DNA of 64,000 nt from a candidate division CSSED10-310 bacterium (GTDB taxonomy: Bacteria; CSSED10-310; JAFGJC01): assembly GCA_016927905.1 (NCBI GenBank), contig JAFGLW010000007.1, positions 124,001 to 188,000 on the forward strand, written 5' to 3'. Every line of letters begins with the position of its first letter. Within the stretch, counting starts at the first letter, position 1. The translations under genes and the position numbers were made by a program. Below are positions 46,401 to 53,003 of this stretch, piece by piece. The notes under the pieces were generated by a model, which was given only the letters and a program-made list of their open reading frames with translations, did no database searches and was not told the DNA's origin.

Positions 46401-46675
46401 TAGTCGGGAATTACGCCGTTCCCAGTATCATCACCCTGAGTGAGGCATTGCTTCTGAAGAGTGGCGGCGGAACGATCGCACTGTGGGTTCCAACGGGACT
46501 TTCGGTACAATCCCTCTCCAGAACACTCGACGAAGCCTTCTATAACGCGGTATTCGCATCGGGACAGTCGATTGTAGGCGAGGCGGTCAATCAAGCCTAT
46601 GGTACATCCGGCGTATCCGGATTCATGATCGACATTTACCACCTGTTGGGTGATCCGGTCATTCAGCTGCACTGA
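40469..46675 (+). CDS. Giant surface protein with SdrD_B repeats and C25 peptidase
   Basis: The 2068-residue protein has a signal peptide (to about 26), a beta-rich N-terminal region with two repeated Ig-like units (about 170-425), an unknown domain (about 425-650), five SdrD_B-type repeats (about 655-1230; each opens like IGDFVWYDWDADGIQD) and a C-terminal C25 peptidase (about 1725-2068). Its dyad is His1940 in NYYGHGG and Cys1977 in TCVVG. It ends with the peptidase domain, so it lacks the C-terminal domain shared by three other secreted proteins here. AAGGAG lies upstream of the ATG. pqqD starts 47 bases after the stop. It may mature other surface proteins or even the exported peptide, but this is inference from position. 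Confidence 0.87.
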   Translation: MKPVKHPYAPIVTLFLAIMVSQPSALAILDTRVPVSMTDTSDGSSNVAAVQTDNGVYEAFVPLDSYDESRYQQYNFDFALPDYENVIIQAVDMTFNWYEGKMDAAKLEFYDSVNASVSFDMTTTNSDNTEITYTPDAAAHIDSAADVNGMYIRFLADKSSGGGWHCDVDFVQVSVMYDIAVLVEPDLTTYSGVGFTRTYAHRLRNDNVAATLTLSAVSDQGWTTRIYHDLNGDGDLDTGEPQITTLGALAFEEIFVLVQVDIPSGAASGTEDITTLTVTNPVSSKSGTAYDTTIITGLGTVIKPDYSTNQKIGTTASYAHVVYNTLTVSDTIGLTAVADLGWTSRIYADTDMDGVKDNSTVIAQVIVAANMYTGIVVEVDVPTGESFIVNHTTVTATGTQNSETAVDTTQATLAEIIIDGVMDDMYLAPFAFIRFFNYGLDPNMASGELRFLTYNDVLYIYYRQHWQINDNTYGVNRHPSWGGQTHPFSSLVGSDHTEFVFYDESGDVRLQFYCDYISEVTPSEKFKAGYDCLGFSGGDGLMVLNNTPYTDPALDQMMEFACSAAYNVNYYTSTVGGTPIVSCPGGDVNLLETNPPIDLYYNVLCPNASEFQTMYAIEMSIPIDAFPEEPIVNIVARAHNSPAKVAEDTPQIPSSASIGDFVWYDWDADGIQDFGEPGIPDVRVWLFWDRNGDDAFTFEEMVGVTFTDGSGLYLFEGLPAGDFSVQVDETTIPGGFVRTTSYNPYILSDDIAGAARGALGPDEDCLTADFGYDVTGGVIGDFVWFDTDQDGIQDNGELGIGGVTVDLIDVATSTVIATTTTNSMGKYYFTGLSAGAYLVDVTDTAGVLTGHTKSDGPQSKPDPCQVAIPADGVYLDADFGYYTEVYGQLGDMVFWDLNWDTVYNGSDIGMDGVTLSIWKDVNGNGIKDTQDAFLGSTITNSAGVYGFSGLDVSTEGIQYIVQVTDAYNRLEGLSKFYPGAYLLSLLTTADPVDLDVDFPYVGAGIIGDRVWNDLNQNGIQDDGEPGIAGVTIEIYRGDLYAQTETNGTGNYLFYNLPPNDTYTVVVTDDYGILTGWSISPIGAGGDPALDSNDPSGSSTTLNNTNNFSDIMLDFGFYSNEVFGSIGNYIWNDDNYNGLQDEDPSYGLDNVTIELRDSEGHILGTDITSGGGYYSFIGLPVSPVGTDYKVVITDLNGVLTGSRMTTSPSLLEVTLTTAAPDVDTADAGFWWGTTAVISTFSAYNDSGRTVVRWETCSEVDTAGFFLLREDPGTGAYVPVHDQILTALIGYPQGGVYRFVDESADPADMHSYRLIEVESSGTRTFGPFTVLADGSAQKVQEQHREKPIAQQYDARPHSLPLEQMARLESRKEVASGIRQISGEVDSVRIGTRESGLVYLDAADIRDAYGSMAADPQFVENMILDGRLKLTSQGQELAWFTPDENPGSGICFYAPRVDSIYTNENVFFAGEGTSLLMQTITGEGPEPVSGDITFTDTVHFEEDAICLPAIFGDPEGDYWVWNSVTAGAAATTFDLWTDGIARNEMATLTVYLKGYTEMQADPDHHAVVNLNGMVIGEATWNGREPYTLTIQYIDQNIFNDGLNTLSVSGVLESGVLYSIFCLDSFEITYERRFEAVNDRLVFRADENPVVTVSGFTGPQIQVLKISDPADPVRVFATTIDYEGGTYRVSFVPESPQAEYLALTPDAERAPESVQGIRMPGLAGFADSADMIMISPAEFWETSQVYAEYRQSQGYSVQVYRLEDIFNTFSDGMYHPGAIRDFLAHAYQSWPQPPRYVFLVGNGTYDYRNIYGYNDNLIPVMMAATPHGLFASDNRFADVNADGLPDMIVGRLPILLEGELSAYLDKVRSFETGGGSWTTRAMLVADDPDLGGDFPTDSDALAALFPGHFEIEYVYLSEMPLSQARERIRTALDEGVCLLNYYGHGGLDRLAAEGLLTTRDVGISEGINNTDRLPVMTAMTCVVGNYAVPSIITLSEALLLKSGGGTIALWVPTGLSVQSLSRTLDEAFYNAVFASGQSIVGEAVNQAYGTSGVSGFMIDIYHLLGDPVIQLH

Positions 46676-46687
46676 GAATCAGGTAAT

Positions 46688-46714
46688 CCGGCACTGGATT
46701 CAATCCGGTGCCGG
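46688..46714 (+). promoter_or_regulatory. Hairpin that overlaps the pqqD ribosome site
   Basis: The RNA arms CCGGCAC-U-GGA and UCC-G-GUGCCGG close a small loop with one U-G wobble, about 11 pairs. On the minus strand that wobble would be a C-A mismatch, so it acts in the plus-strand mRNA. The 3' arm includes the first two bases of the GGAG (46713-46716) that serves pqqD, so folding would lower pqqD translation. It could also cap the end of the upstream mRNA. Confidence 0.55.
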
Positions 46715-46722
46715 AGCCGGGG

Positions 46723-47037
46723 ATGTACACTATGAGAATGGATCCGACAAGAGGGAGGGATATCTACCGGAAAAAGGAGCATGTCGTAGTGCGGGAGATT
46801 GCCGGGGAAACCCTCCTGGTTCCAGTCCGGGGTAGGTTGGCCGACATGCAGCGGGTTTTCACCCTGAACGGGATGGGCAGATACATATGGGAGAATCTGG
46901 ACGGTCAGCGGGATCTGAGTGACATCGCGGACAACATCCGAGGTGATTTCGAAACGACGGGAGTGGATTCCGAGACTGACCTGATTCAGTTTATCGATGA
47001 TCTTCAGAAGGCGGAACTGATCGAAAAAGTATCATGA
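46723..47037 (+). CDS. PqqD-type RiPP leader-binding protein
   Basis: The 104-residue protein is a PqqD-like RiPP recognition element that holds the precursor leader and presents it to the radical SAM enzyme. The PqqD pattern is clear: VFTLNGMGRYIWENLDGQRDLSDIA, then a helix with DFETTG and a closing helix with FIDDLQKAELIEKV. The best start is the ATG at 46723, with GGAG six bases before it; a GTG at 46708 and ATGs at 46732 and 46738 are alternatives. Its stop overlaps the radical SAM start as ATGA, so the two are made together. The hairpin at 46688-46714 may control it. Confidence 0.9.
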   Translation: MYTMRMDPTRGRDIYRKKEHVVVREIAGETLLVPVRGRLADMQRVFTLNGMGRYIWENLDGQRDLSDIADNIRGDFETTGVDSETDLIQFIDDLQKAELIEKVS

Positions 47038-48161
47038 ACACGCTATGCAACCAACAGCCCCCGATGGCGGACAGAACATTTCTGGCCCGGTTTCACCGGA
47101 AACTGATCGATGACCGGGTTCCGCTGACCGGCAGTTTCGCGCTGACTCACCGGTGCAACCTCAACTGCGTGCACTGCTATCTGGGAGATCACCGCCGGGC
47201 GGTTTTGGAACCGGAAATGGACACATCCCGCATTCTATCCGTACTGGACGAGATTGCTGAAGCCGGCTGTCTGTTTCTGGTTCTGACCGGTGGAGAACCG
47301 TTGCTCCGGGAGGATTTCTGCCGTATTTACACTCATGCCCGGGAGCGGGGTCTTCTGGTCAGCGTCTTCACCAACGGCACCCTGATCTCGGATGGTATTG
47401 CCTCTCTGTTTGCAGATCGATCGCCCCAATGTGTCGAAATAACACTCTATGGAGCCGTTCCGGAAACGCACGAGCGGATAACCGGAGTCGGCGGGTCCTT
47501 CCGGGCTGCCGTCAGCGGGATCGAAACGCTCCTGAAATACCATGTCCGGGTCAAGCTGAAAACAATATTGATGCGGCAGAACCTGGGGGAGTTCGAAGAT
47601 CTGGAAGAACTGGCCGAATCCTATGGGATCGGCCTGCGGCACGATGCCATGATATTCCCGCGGTTCAACGGCGACCGATCTCCCCTGGATCTACGTATCG
47701 ACGCCAGAGAAGCGGTGGATGTAGATCTGGCGAATCCTGACAGACGGGATAAATGGCTGGAATTTTTCCTGAGAACCCGAAACACCCCGTTCAGCAACCA
47801 GCTGTACCGATGCGGGGCCGGGGTGACAAATTTTCATGTCGACCCGGCCGGCATGCTGCAACCGTGTCTGATGATGTCCGGAATTCAATACGATTTGAAC
47901 AAGGGTCGCTTTATCGACGGGTGGAACGGGTGTATCGCGACCCTACAGACTCGGAAAGCACCCGTCAGGTTTCCGTGTAACACGTGTTCGTATCGTCCGG
48001 TATGCGGTTTTTGCCCTCCGTTTTTCAATCTGGAGAGCGGATCGGAGACCGTTATCTCGGATTTTCTTTGCAAAATGGGTCAATATCGGTATCATTCACT
48101 GGAACGAATGGCATCGGGAGGAAGTCGGAATGCAGTCATCGAGACCATCCAAGAACGATAA
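47034..48161 (+). CDS. Radical SAM/SPASM peptide maturase
   Basis: The 375-residue enzyme should install a radical-derived cross-link or epimerisation in the precursor peptide. The radical SAM cluster is C41, C45 and C48 (CNLNCVHC), and the SAM-binding GGEPL follows at about residue 84. The C-terminal SPASM region has all seven expected cysteines in the canonical order: C260-x12-G-x4-C278, then C315, C318, C324, C327 and C346. It should therefore hold two auxiliary 4Fe-4S clusters, as in sactipeptide and ranthipeptide maturases. The start overlaps pqqD by four bases. The precursor gene begins inside its last 32 bases, in another frame. Confidence 0.93.
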   Translation: MNTLCNQQPPMADRTFLARFHRKLIDDRVPLTGSFALTHRCNLNCVHCYLGDHRRAVLEPEMDTSRILSVLDEIAEAGCLFLVLTGGEPLLREDFCRIYTHARERGLLVSVFTNGTLISDGIASLFADRSPQCVEITLYGAVPETHERITGVGGSFRAAVSGIETLLKYHVRVKLKTILMRQNLGEFEDLEELAESYGIGLRHDAMIFPRFNGDRSPLDLRIDAREAVDVDLANPDRRDKWLEFFLRTRNTPFSNQLYRCGAGVTNFHVDPAGMLQPCLMMSGIQYDLNKGRFIDGWNGCIATLQTRKAPVRFPCNTCSYRPVCGFCPPFFNLESGSETVISDFLCKMGQYRYHSLERMASGGSRNAVIETIQER

Positions 48162-48309
48162 ACGTCAATATGAAAAACCCCGGTTGAGTATCATCGAACT
48201 GGTTGCGGATGAAGTGCTGGGTGTCGGATGCAAGTTTGCAGACAGCGGTACGGCGCCGCTGGATCCCTTGTCATGCGTCGGAGCCGGCTGTTCCCAGCCC
48301 GGTTCATGA
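48130..48309 (+). CDS. RiPP precursor peptide with three cysteines
   Basis: This 59-codon gene starts at an ATG inside the 3' end of the maturase gene, with GGAGG at 48117-48121 and an eight-base spacer. Residues 1-33 look like a leader: a charged start, then YEKPRLSII and ELVADEVLGVG, a pattern common in RiPP leaders recognised by PqqD-type proteins. The core (about 34-59) begins at Cys34 (CKFADSG), continues through a Pro/Leu part and ends SCVGAGCSQPGS, with Cys49 and Cys54. The cysteines are likely donors for thioether bonds made by the SPASM enzyme. There is no signal peptide. I do not recognise the core. Position, ribosome site and leader pattern together make it the best substrate candidate. 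Confidence 0.85.
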   Translation: MQSSRPSKNDKRQYEKPRLSIIELVADEVLGVGCKFADSGTAPLDPLSCVGAGCSQPGS

Positions 48310-48369
48310 TCCGCCTTATCGCTGCACCGGATACCGGCTGAGATCAGATGCCGAAAAATGAACTGACCG

Positions 48370-49287
48370 ATGTCACGCCCCGCATCTTCGCTTCGTCGGT
48401 CTCTGCTTGAAATCGCGCACATCCGGCTGGATATCCAGTCCGAACTCCCGATCCTGATCGATCCATCGAATAAATCATACCCGGCATTCCGCATGCCCGG
48501 GCCGGGCAGTCCGCTCGGAAAACGGATTCCGGTCAAATTGGTGCCCGACCGGTTTCCGACTGTCCGGCAGGACCGGAGAATATTCTTCAGCGGTTCAGCC
48601 TGGTCGGTCTATCGTGTCCGTGATGCGTATCTTTTGTGCATGCAGCCGGAATCATTCGACGAACCGCTGTGGATCGCCGCATTTGATCCGGGATTCGGTG
48701 TAATCCGGGTATACTGCAGCCGGAAGATCATCGAAGAACATGACCGGCAGCGTTGGATTCTTAATCCGGTTGTATATCCGCTGGATCAGCTGATGATGAT
48801 GAATATCCTGTCGCAAAACAGGGGATTGATCATTCATGCAGCGGGAGTTCTGATCGACGGGGAGATCTATGTTTTCCCGGGCCGGTCGGGCGGCGGAAAA
48901 AGTACGCTGTCCCGGGCTTTTCTGGGAGCGGATGGAACGGTCGTGTTGAGCGACGATCGGATCATCATCCGGAAATCCGGGAACGGTTATCAGGCGTATG
49001 GAACTCCCTGGCCCGGCGAACTGGGATGTGCCTGCAGCCTGGGCGGGAATCTCAAGGGGATCTTTTTCCTGACCCGTGCCCGGACCAATCGGATCGAAGC
49101 TATTTCCGCACCGGAAGCACTGAAGGCGCTGCTGCCATGCGTGTCAATCCCCTGGTACGATGACAGGGTGTTCCCATTGATCATTGAGACCTGTAGCGAT
49201 CTGCTGGCGCGGATTCCCTGTCACCGGCTTCACTTTCAGCCCGGCAATGCCGTTGTCGAAACCGTAACCGAATATGCTCGTTCATGA
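48370..49287 (+). CDS. HPr-kinase-like ATPase of a RiPP locus
   Basis: The 305-residue protein has a C-terminal HPr kinase/phosphorylase-like fold. The P-loop is GRSGGGKST (residues 171-179), followed by VVLSDDRIIIR, the Walker B-like part, and YGTPWPGE, a conserved segment of this subgroup. The typical HPr-binding N-terminal domain is not visible. Relatives are, as I recall, frequent in PqqD / radical SAM or lasso-type clusters. They may phosphorylate the peptide or a partner, but the reaction is not established. The start ATG at 48370 lies 60 bases after the precursor stop and lacks a strong ribosome site. The 3' end overlaps the S26-like gene by 14 bases. Confidence 0.82.
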   Translation: MSRPASSLRRSLLEIAHIRLDIQSELPILIDPSNKSYPAFRMPGPGSPLGKRIPVKLVPDRFPTVRQDRRIFFSGSAWSVYRVRDAYLLCMQPESFDEPLWIAAFDPGFGVIRVYCSRKIIEEHDRQRWILNPVVYPLDQLMMMNILSQNRGLIIHAAGVLIDGEIYVFPGRSGGGKSTLSRAFLGADGTVVLSDDRIIIRKSGNGYQAYGTPWPGELGCACSLGGNLKGIFFLTRARTNRIEAISAPEALKALLPCVSIPWYDDRVFPLIIETCSDLLARIPCHRLHFQPGNAVVETVTEYARS

Positions 49288-49798
49288 AATCTACAGCCCG
49301 GGAACCGAATCCGACCGGATCATCCGGTGCGATGCCGACCACCTCGAACTGATCCGGGAAATCTTGGTGGATGGTTCAAAAGTGCGGATACAGGCCACCG
49401 GCCGGAGCATGGGGAGATTGATACGAAGCGGCGATATCGTGACGCTGACGAAAGTATCCGGCGAATCGCTGCAACGGGGAGATATCGTTTTCTTCAGAAC
49501 GCAAAATGACGGTCTGTTCATGCACCGGGTCGTTGAAATCGAACGGCGACCGCCCGGCGTGACTCAAATCCGGACGATGGGGGATTCCCTGGGCGGCCCG
49601 GATGAACCGGTTCCGCAAAGCGATATTCTGGGACGCATCATTCGAATCGAAAAACCGGTTTCCGGGCAACCATCCCGCCACATCGATCTCCAGTCGTTTC
49701 CATGGCCTTTCATCAATCGATGGTTTTCGGTATTCCGGATTTTCTCATACCGGGTAAAAAAGGGAATCGCCACGGCACGCAAACGTCTTCTCCGATAG
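49274..49798 (+). CDS. S26-type (signal peptidase-like) serine peptidase
   Basis: The 174-residue protein has a signal peptidase I-like core. Ser45 lies in ATGRSMG, and where bacterial enzymes have Lys there is His84 in FMHRVVEI, as in SipW/Sec11-type enzymes. Acidic residues follow in MGDSLGGPDEP (Asp104, Asp110). No N-terminal transmembrane segment is present; the C-terminal 30 residues are amphipathic and may touch the membrane. I infer that it removes the precursor leader in the cytoplasm or at the membrane face, because the ABC exporter has no peptidase domain. It overlaps the HPr-kinase-like gene by 14 bases. Confidence 0.82.
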   Translation: MLVHEIYSPGTESDRIIRCDADHLELIREILVDGSKVRIQATGRSMGRLIRSGDIVTLTKVSGESLQRGDIVFFRTQNDGLFMHRVVEIERRPPGVTQIRTMGDSLGGPDEPVPQSDILGRIIRIEKPVSGQPSRHIDLQSFPWPFINRWFSVFRIFSYRVKKGIATARKRLLR

Positions 49799-49821
49799 CT
49801 CGGCGATAAAATCGGCCGGAT

Positions 49822-49849
49822 TTGACCTCCCGCGGTCACGTCTGATAAT
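49822..49849 (+). promoter_or_regulatory. Promoter with internal inverted repeat, upstream of the M16 pair
   Basis: TTGACC (49822-49827) and GATAAT (49844-49849) are 16 bases apart. The inverted repeat TGACC-N6-GGTCA (49823-49838) covers the -35 box and half of the spacer, the usual place of a repressor operator. Confidence 0.5.
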
Positions 49850-49865
49850 GGATTGGGAGTTTCGA

Positions 49866-51413
49866 ATGACGTTTCATTCCGGGAGGTGGCTTTTGTGGAA
49901 AAATTTTAAATGGAAATTGTTGACGGTATTGCTCCTGGTTCTCCCGCCGGTATCCGCCGGACAAAGTGATTTAAAACAGTTTTTCGATAGGGAGCTGACC
50001 AGCCGGGTGGAGACCTTTACTCTGGATAACGGATTGCAGTTCCTGCTGCTGAGACAACCCGAAATTCCCGTGTTTTCGGCGGTTGTTCTGGTCAAGGCGG
50101 GCGGCGTGGACGAGCCGCGGGGAAAAAGCGGAATCGCCCACATGTTCGAACATATGGCTTTCAAGGGAACGACGTCGGTGGGGACGGTGGATTTCGAGCT
50201 GGAAAAACCGGCTCTCGAGCGCATCGAACGACTCGGATATGACCTGACCCGTCTGAGAAAAGATCATCCGGAGAATACGGAACAGATTGCAAACCTGTCC
50301 GCAGAACTCAAAACCGCCCAGCAGACACACGACACCCTGATCCGCAACAACGAATTCTCGCAGATATACGACCGCAGCGGTGCCCGTTTCATGAACGCCA
50401 TGACCGGCCCCGACCAGACCATGTACATCGTCAAACTCCCCAAAAACCGCCTGGAACTCTGGGCCAGAATGGAAACGGACCGCCTCATGAATCCCGTTTT
50501 CCGCCAGTTTTACCAGGAACGGGAGGTGATCATGGAGGAACGCCGGATGGGCGTGGACAACTCGCCTTCCGGACAGTTATGGGAGGAATTCCAGGCGGCG
50601 GCGTATACGGCACATCCCTATGGGGACCCGGTGATTGGCTGGATGAGCGATATCCAGGGTCTCACGATCGAAGATGCCCGGGCGTTCCATGCAACCTACT
50701 ATGTCCCGTCCAATATCGCCGTGGCCGTGGTGGGTGATATCGAACTGCAGGAATTGAAACAGGTGGCGCTGCGCTATTTCGGAATAATCCCCGCCGCACC
50801 CGAACCCCGGCGCAATATTCCGGATGAACCCGAGCAGGTGACGGAACGCCGGGTGAAACTCGTGAGGGATGCCAAACCGGCTCTCATGATGGGCTGGCAC
50901 GCGCCGAAATACCCCTCGGATGGCGCTTGCGCACTGGAGGTGGCGGCCCGGGTGCTGGCACAGGGTCGGACATCGCGGCTTTACAAACGGCTGGTAATGG
51001 ATGAAAAGCTGGCATCCGGCGTTTCCGTGGGCAACTTCAACCTGGCCCGATATCCGGCGCTGTTCACCGTTCAGGTCGATCCAGTCAGGGGGGAAGACTG
51101 GCAGAGAATCCGGGATGCCGTTTTGGAGGAGATCGCCCGTCTGTCATCCGACCCCCCGTCGGACAGGGAACTGCTGAAAATGAAAAAATCCATCGTGGCG
51201 GAATTTCTCCGCAGCATCGAACGAAGCATGTTTCTGGCCATCCAGCTGGCCTATTACGAAAAAATCATGGGCAACTGGCAGATCATGGGCCGGTACCTGT
51301 CCGATATCGAGGCGGTCACGGCGCAGCAGGTGGCCGATGCCGCCGCGACATATCTGAAACCGGGACATTGCACCACCGGGGTTCTTGTGGGCGGCGAGGA
51401 GAAAAATCGATGA
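49866..51413 (+). CDS. M16 zinc peptidase, catalytic subunit
   Basis: The 515-residue exported protein has a signal peptide (hydrophobic about 18-34) and one M16 unit plus partner domain. The inverted zinc motif HMFEH is at His92-His96 and the third ligand lies in VIMEERRMG, so it should be active. Between residues 110 and 160 an inserted helical segment is longer than in many relatives. The ATG at 49866 has GGGAG six bases upstream; an earlier ATG at 49848 falls inside the -10 box. It overlaps the next M16 gene by four bases. M16 enzymes cut peptides, and PqqF/PqqG-type pairs process RiPP precursors, so a role in the locus is possible but unproved. Confidence 0.9.
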   Translation: MTFHSGRWLLWKNFKWKLLTVLLLVLPPVSAGQSDLKQFFDRELTSRVETFTLDNGLQFLLLRQPEIPVFSAVVLVKAGGVDEPRGKSGIAHMFEHMAFKGTTSVGTVDFELEKPALERIERLGYDLTRLRKDHPENTEQIANLSAELKTAQQTHDTLIRNNEFSQIYDRSGARFMNAMTGPDQTMYIVKLPKNRLELWARMETDRLMNPVFRQFYQEREVIMEERRMGVDNSPSGQLWEEFQAAAYTAHPYGDPVIGWMSDIQGLTIEDARAFHATYYVPSNIAVAVVGDIELQELKQVALRYFGIIPAAPEPRRNIPDEPEQVTERRVKLVRDAKPALMMGWHAPKYPSDGACALEVAARVLAQGRTSRLYKRLVMDEKLASGVSVGNFNLARYPALFTVQVDPVRGEDWQRIRDAVLEEIARLSSDPPSDRELLKMKKSIVAEFLRSIERSMFLAIQLAYYEKIMGNWQIMGRYLSDIEAVTAQQVADAAATYLKPGHCTTGVLVGGEEKNR

Positions 51414-52834
51414 AAACGAGCATTCCGATCCTGTTGATCGCCGTTTCCGGCCTCTGCATGGCTCAGACCCTTCCGGCACCCGATCAGATCGCTTGCGAAC
51501 CCATCGAATTCAACCCGCTGCATCCGGCGCATATTACATTTTCGAATGGGTTGGATATGTGGATGCTGGAGGACAAATCGCTGCCCCTTTTATCCGTTGT
51601 CGTGAATGTCGGTGTGGGGCACGAAATGGATCCGGAAGAACGTTTCGGTCTGGCGGAGATGACGGCTCAGATGATCGTCCAGGGCGGGTCGAAATCGAAA
51701 TCACCCAATACGGTGGACGATCTGGTCGACACTCATGCCATTCGTCTGTCGGCCGGATGCGACGCGCGCGGAACCCAGATCCGGCTGTGGTGCATGTCAC
51801 AGGATACAGAAACGGCCCTGCCGCTTCTGGCGGAACTGCTCCGGACGCCCGGCTTTGACAGCTCCCGCAAGGAATTCGTCCGCGAATCCATCGCCGCACA
51901 GATCCGGCAGTTGAGGGATTACCCGTTTTTCGAAGCGTTCCAGACACTCACGTCATTGCTCTACGGGAATAACCATCCCGTGGCCCGGCTGCCGTCGGAA
52001 ACGGAACTGGGGCAGGTGACCCGGGACGATATGGTGACCTTCCATCACATCTATTATCAGCCGGATATCACGCGGATCGGCATCGTTGGTGATTTCGACC
52101 GGGCGGACATGAGACGGCGGATCGAAACCTTGTTCGGATCCTGGAAAGGCTCCGCCGGAGAATTGATGCAGCCCCGCCCGGCCGGACCGGACTACCGGCC
52201 CAATCATGTCTACATAGTGGACAAGCCCGGCACACAGGCGGCACTGGCGATCGGGCACCTCGGCCTGCCGCCGAAGAATCCGCATCATTACAATCTGGAA
52301 CTGTTCAGCCGCATTTTCGGCAGCAGCGGATTTTCATCGCGCCTGATGCAGAAGGTCCGCACGGAACACGGGTACGCCTATACCGTTTTCGGAGGTTTCA
52401 AAGACGAACTGCCGGTGGGCAAATTCGAGATCGGCTGCCAGACGCAGATCGCCACCGCCGCCGACGCCGTCCGGGTCGTCCTGGATATTTTATCGGACAT
52501 GCGGACCCGGCCGGCAACCGAGCCGGAACTCGACCAGGCGAAAACCGCCATCGAAAACTCCTTCATTTTCAATTTCGAGCGGCCGGCGTTCATCATCGAG
52601 CGCTTGTTCCATCACCTGGATATGGGTTTTAAGGCGGATTACCTGGATACCTATCTGGAACGGATCCGAAATGTGACGCCCGAAAGCATCCTCAGGACCG
52701 CGAGCGCTGCGATCGATCCGGATAAGCTGGTGGTAGTAGCCGTCGGACCGCAGGAGGCGTTGACGGCGGAATTCGCCGAACTCGGCTGGCCAGTCGTGAC
52801 TGTGAAGGATGTGATCTCGACACCGGTTCAATGA
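51410..52834 (+). CDS. M16-like protein lacking the zinc motif
   Basis: The 474-residue protein has a signal peptide (about 1-19) and two M16-type halves, but where the HxxEH motif should be it reads GLAEMTAQMIVQGG, so it cannot bind zinc in the normal way. In heterodimeric M16 enzymes the second subunit supplies the conserved substrate-gripping C-terminal residues, and here HGYAYTVFGGF fits that R/Y region. It starts with an ATG at 51410 inside the stop of the catalytic subunit gene, with GAGGAG upstream, so the two are surely made together as a periplasmic pair. Confidence 0.88.
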   Translation: MKTSIPILLIAVSGLCMAQTLPAPDQIACEPIEFNPLHPAHITFSNGLDMWMLEDKSLPLLSVVVNVGVGHEMDPEERFGLAEMTAQMIVQGGSKSKSPNTVDDLVDTHAIRLSAGCDARGTQIRLWCMSQDTETALPLLAELLRTPGFDSSRKEFVRESIAAQIRQLRDYPFFEAFQTLTSLLYGNNHPVARLPSETELGQVTRDDMVTFHHIYYQPDITRIGIVGDFDRADMRRRIETLFGSWKGSAGELMQPRPAGPDYRPNHVYIVDKPGTQAALAIGHLGLPPKNPHHYNLELFSRIFGSSGFSSRLMQKVRTEHGYAYTVFGGFKDELPVGKFEIGCQTQIATAADAVRVVLDILSDMRTRPATEPELDQAKTAIENSFIFNFERPAFIIERLFHHLDMGFKADYLDTYLERIRNVTPESILRTASAAIDPDKLVVVAVGPQEALTAEFAELGWPVVTVKDVISTPVQ

Positions 52835-52931
52835 TTTTTTTCGGTGTGGTCTGAATCGAGATCCAGAAGCCTTGCATCTTCAATTCAAACAGCGCTTCGT
52901 ATGGAAAATCCGATCGGTACCGACTTGAAAG

Positions 52932-52960
52932 TTGAACATTTAAATCTGAATCCATACAAT
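52932..52960 (+). promoter_or_regulatory. Promoter candidate for the oxidoreductase operon
   Basis: TTGAAC (52932-52937) and TACAAT (52955-52960) are exactly 17 bases apart, with transcription expected near 52967 and a leader of about 37 bases. The 169-base gap holds no other structure that I can see. Confidence 0.55.
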
Positions 52961-53003
52961 ATCCGGCGCCCGATTCGCGTCTGCAACCGGAGAATTCCCG
53001 CAC

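Noticed and set aside
45593-46672. Minus-strand frame of 359 codons opposite the C25 domain
   Set aside because: The plus strand carries an intact catalytic dyad and fold; this frame shows no motif.
48348-48410. 20-codon ORF starting MPKNELTD between the precursor and the HPr-kinase-like gene
   Set aside because: Too short, without a good ribosome site, and overlapping the next gene start; it could be a second peptide but nothing supports it.
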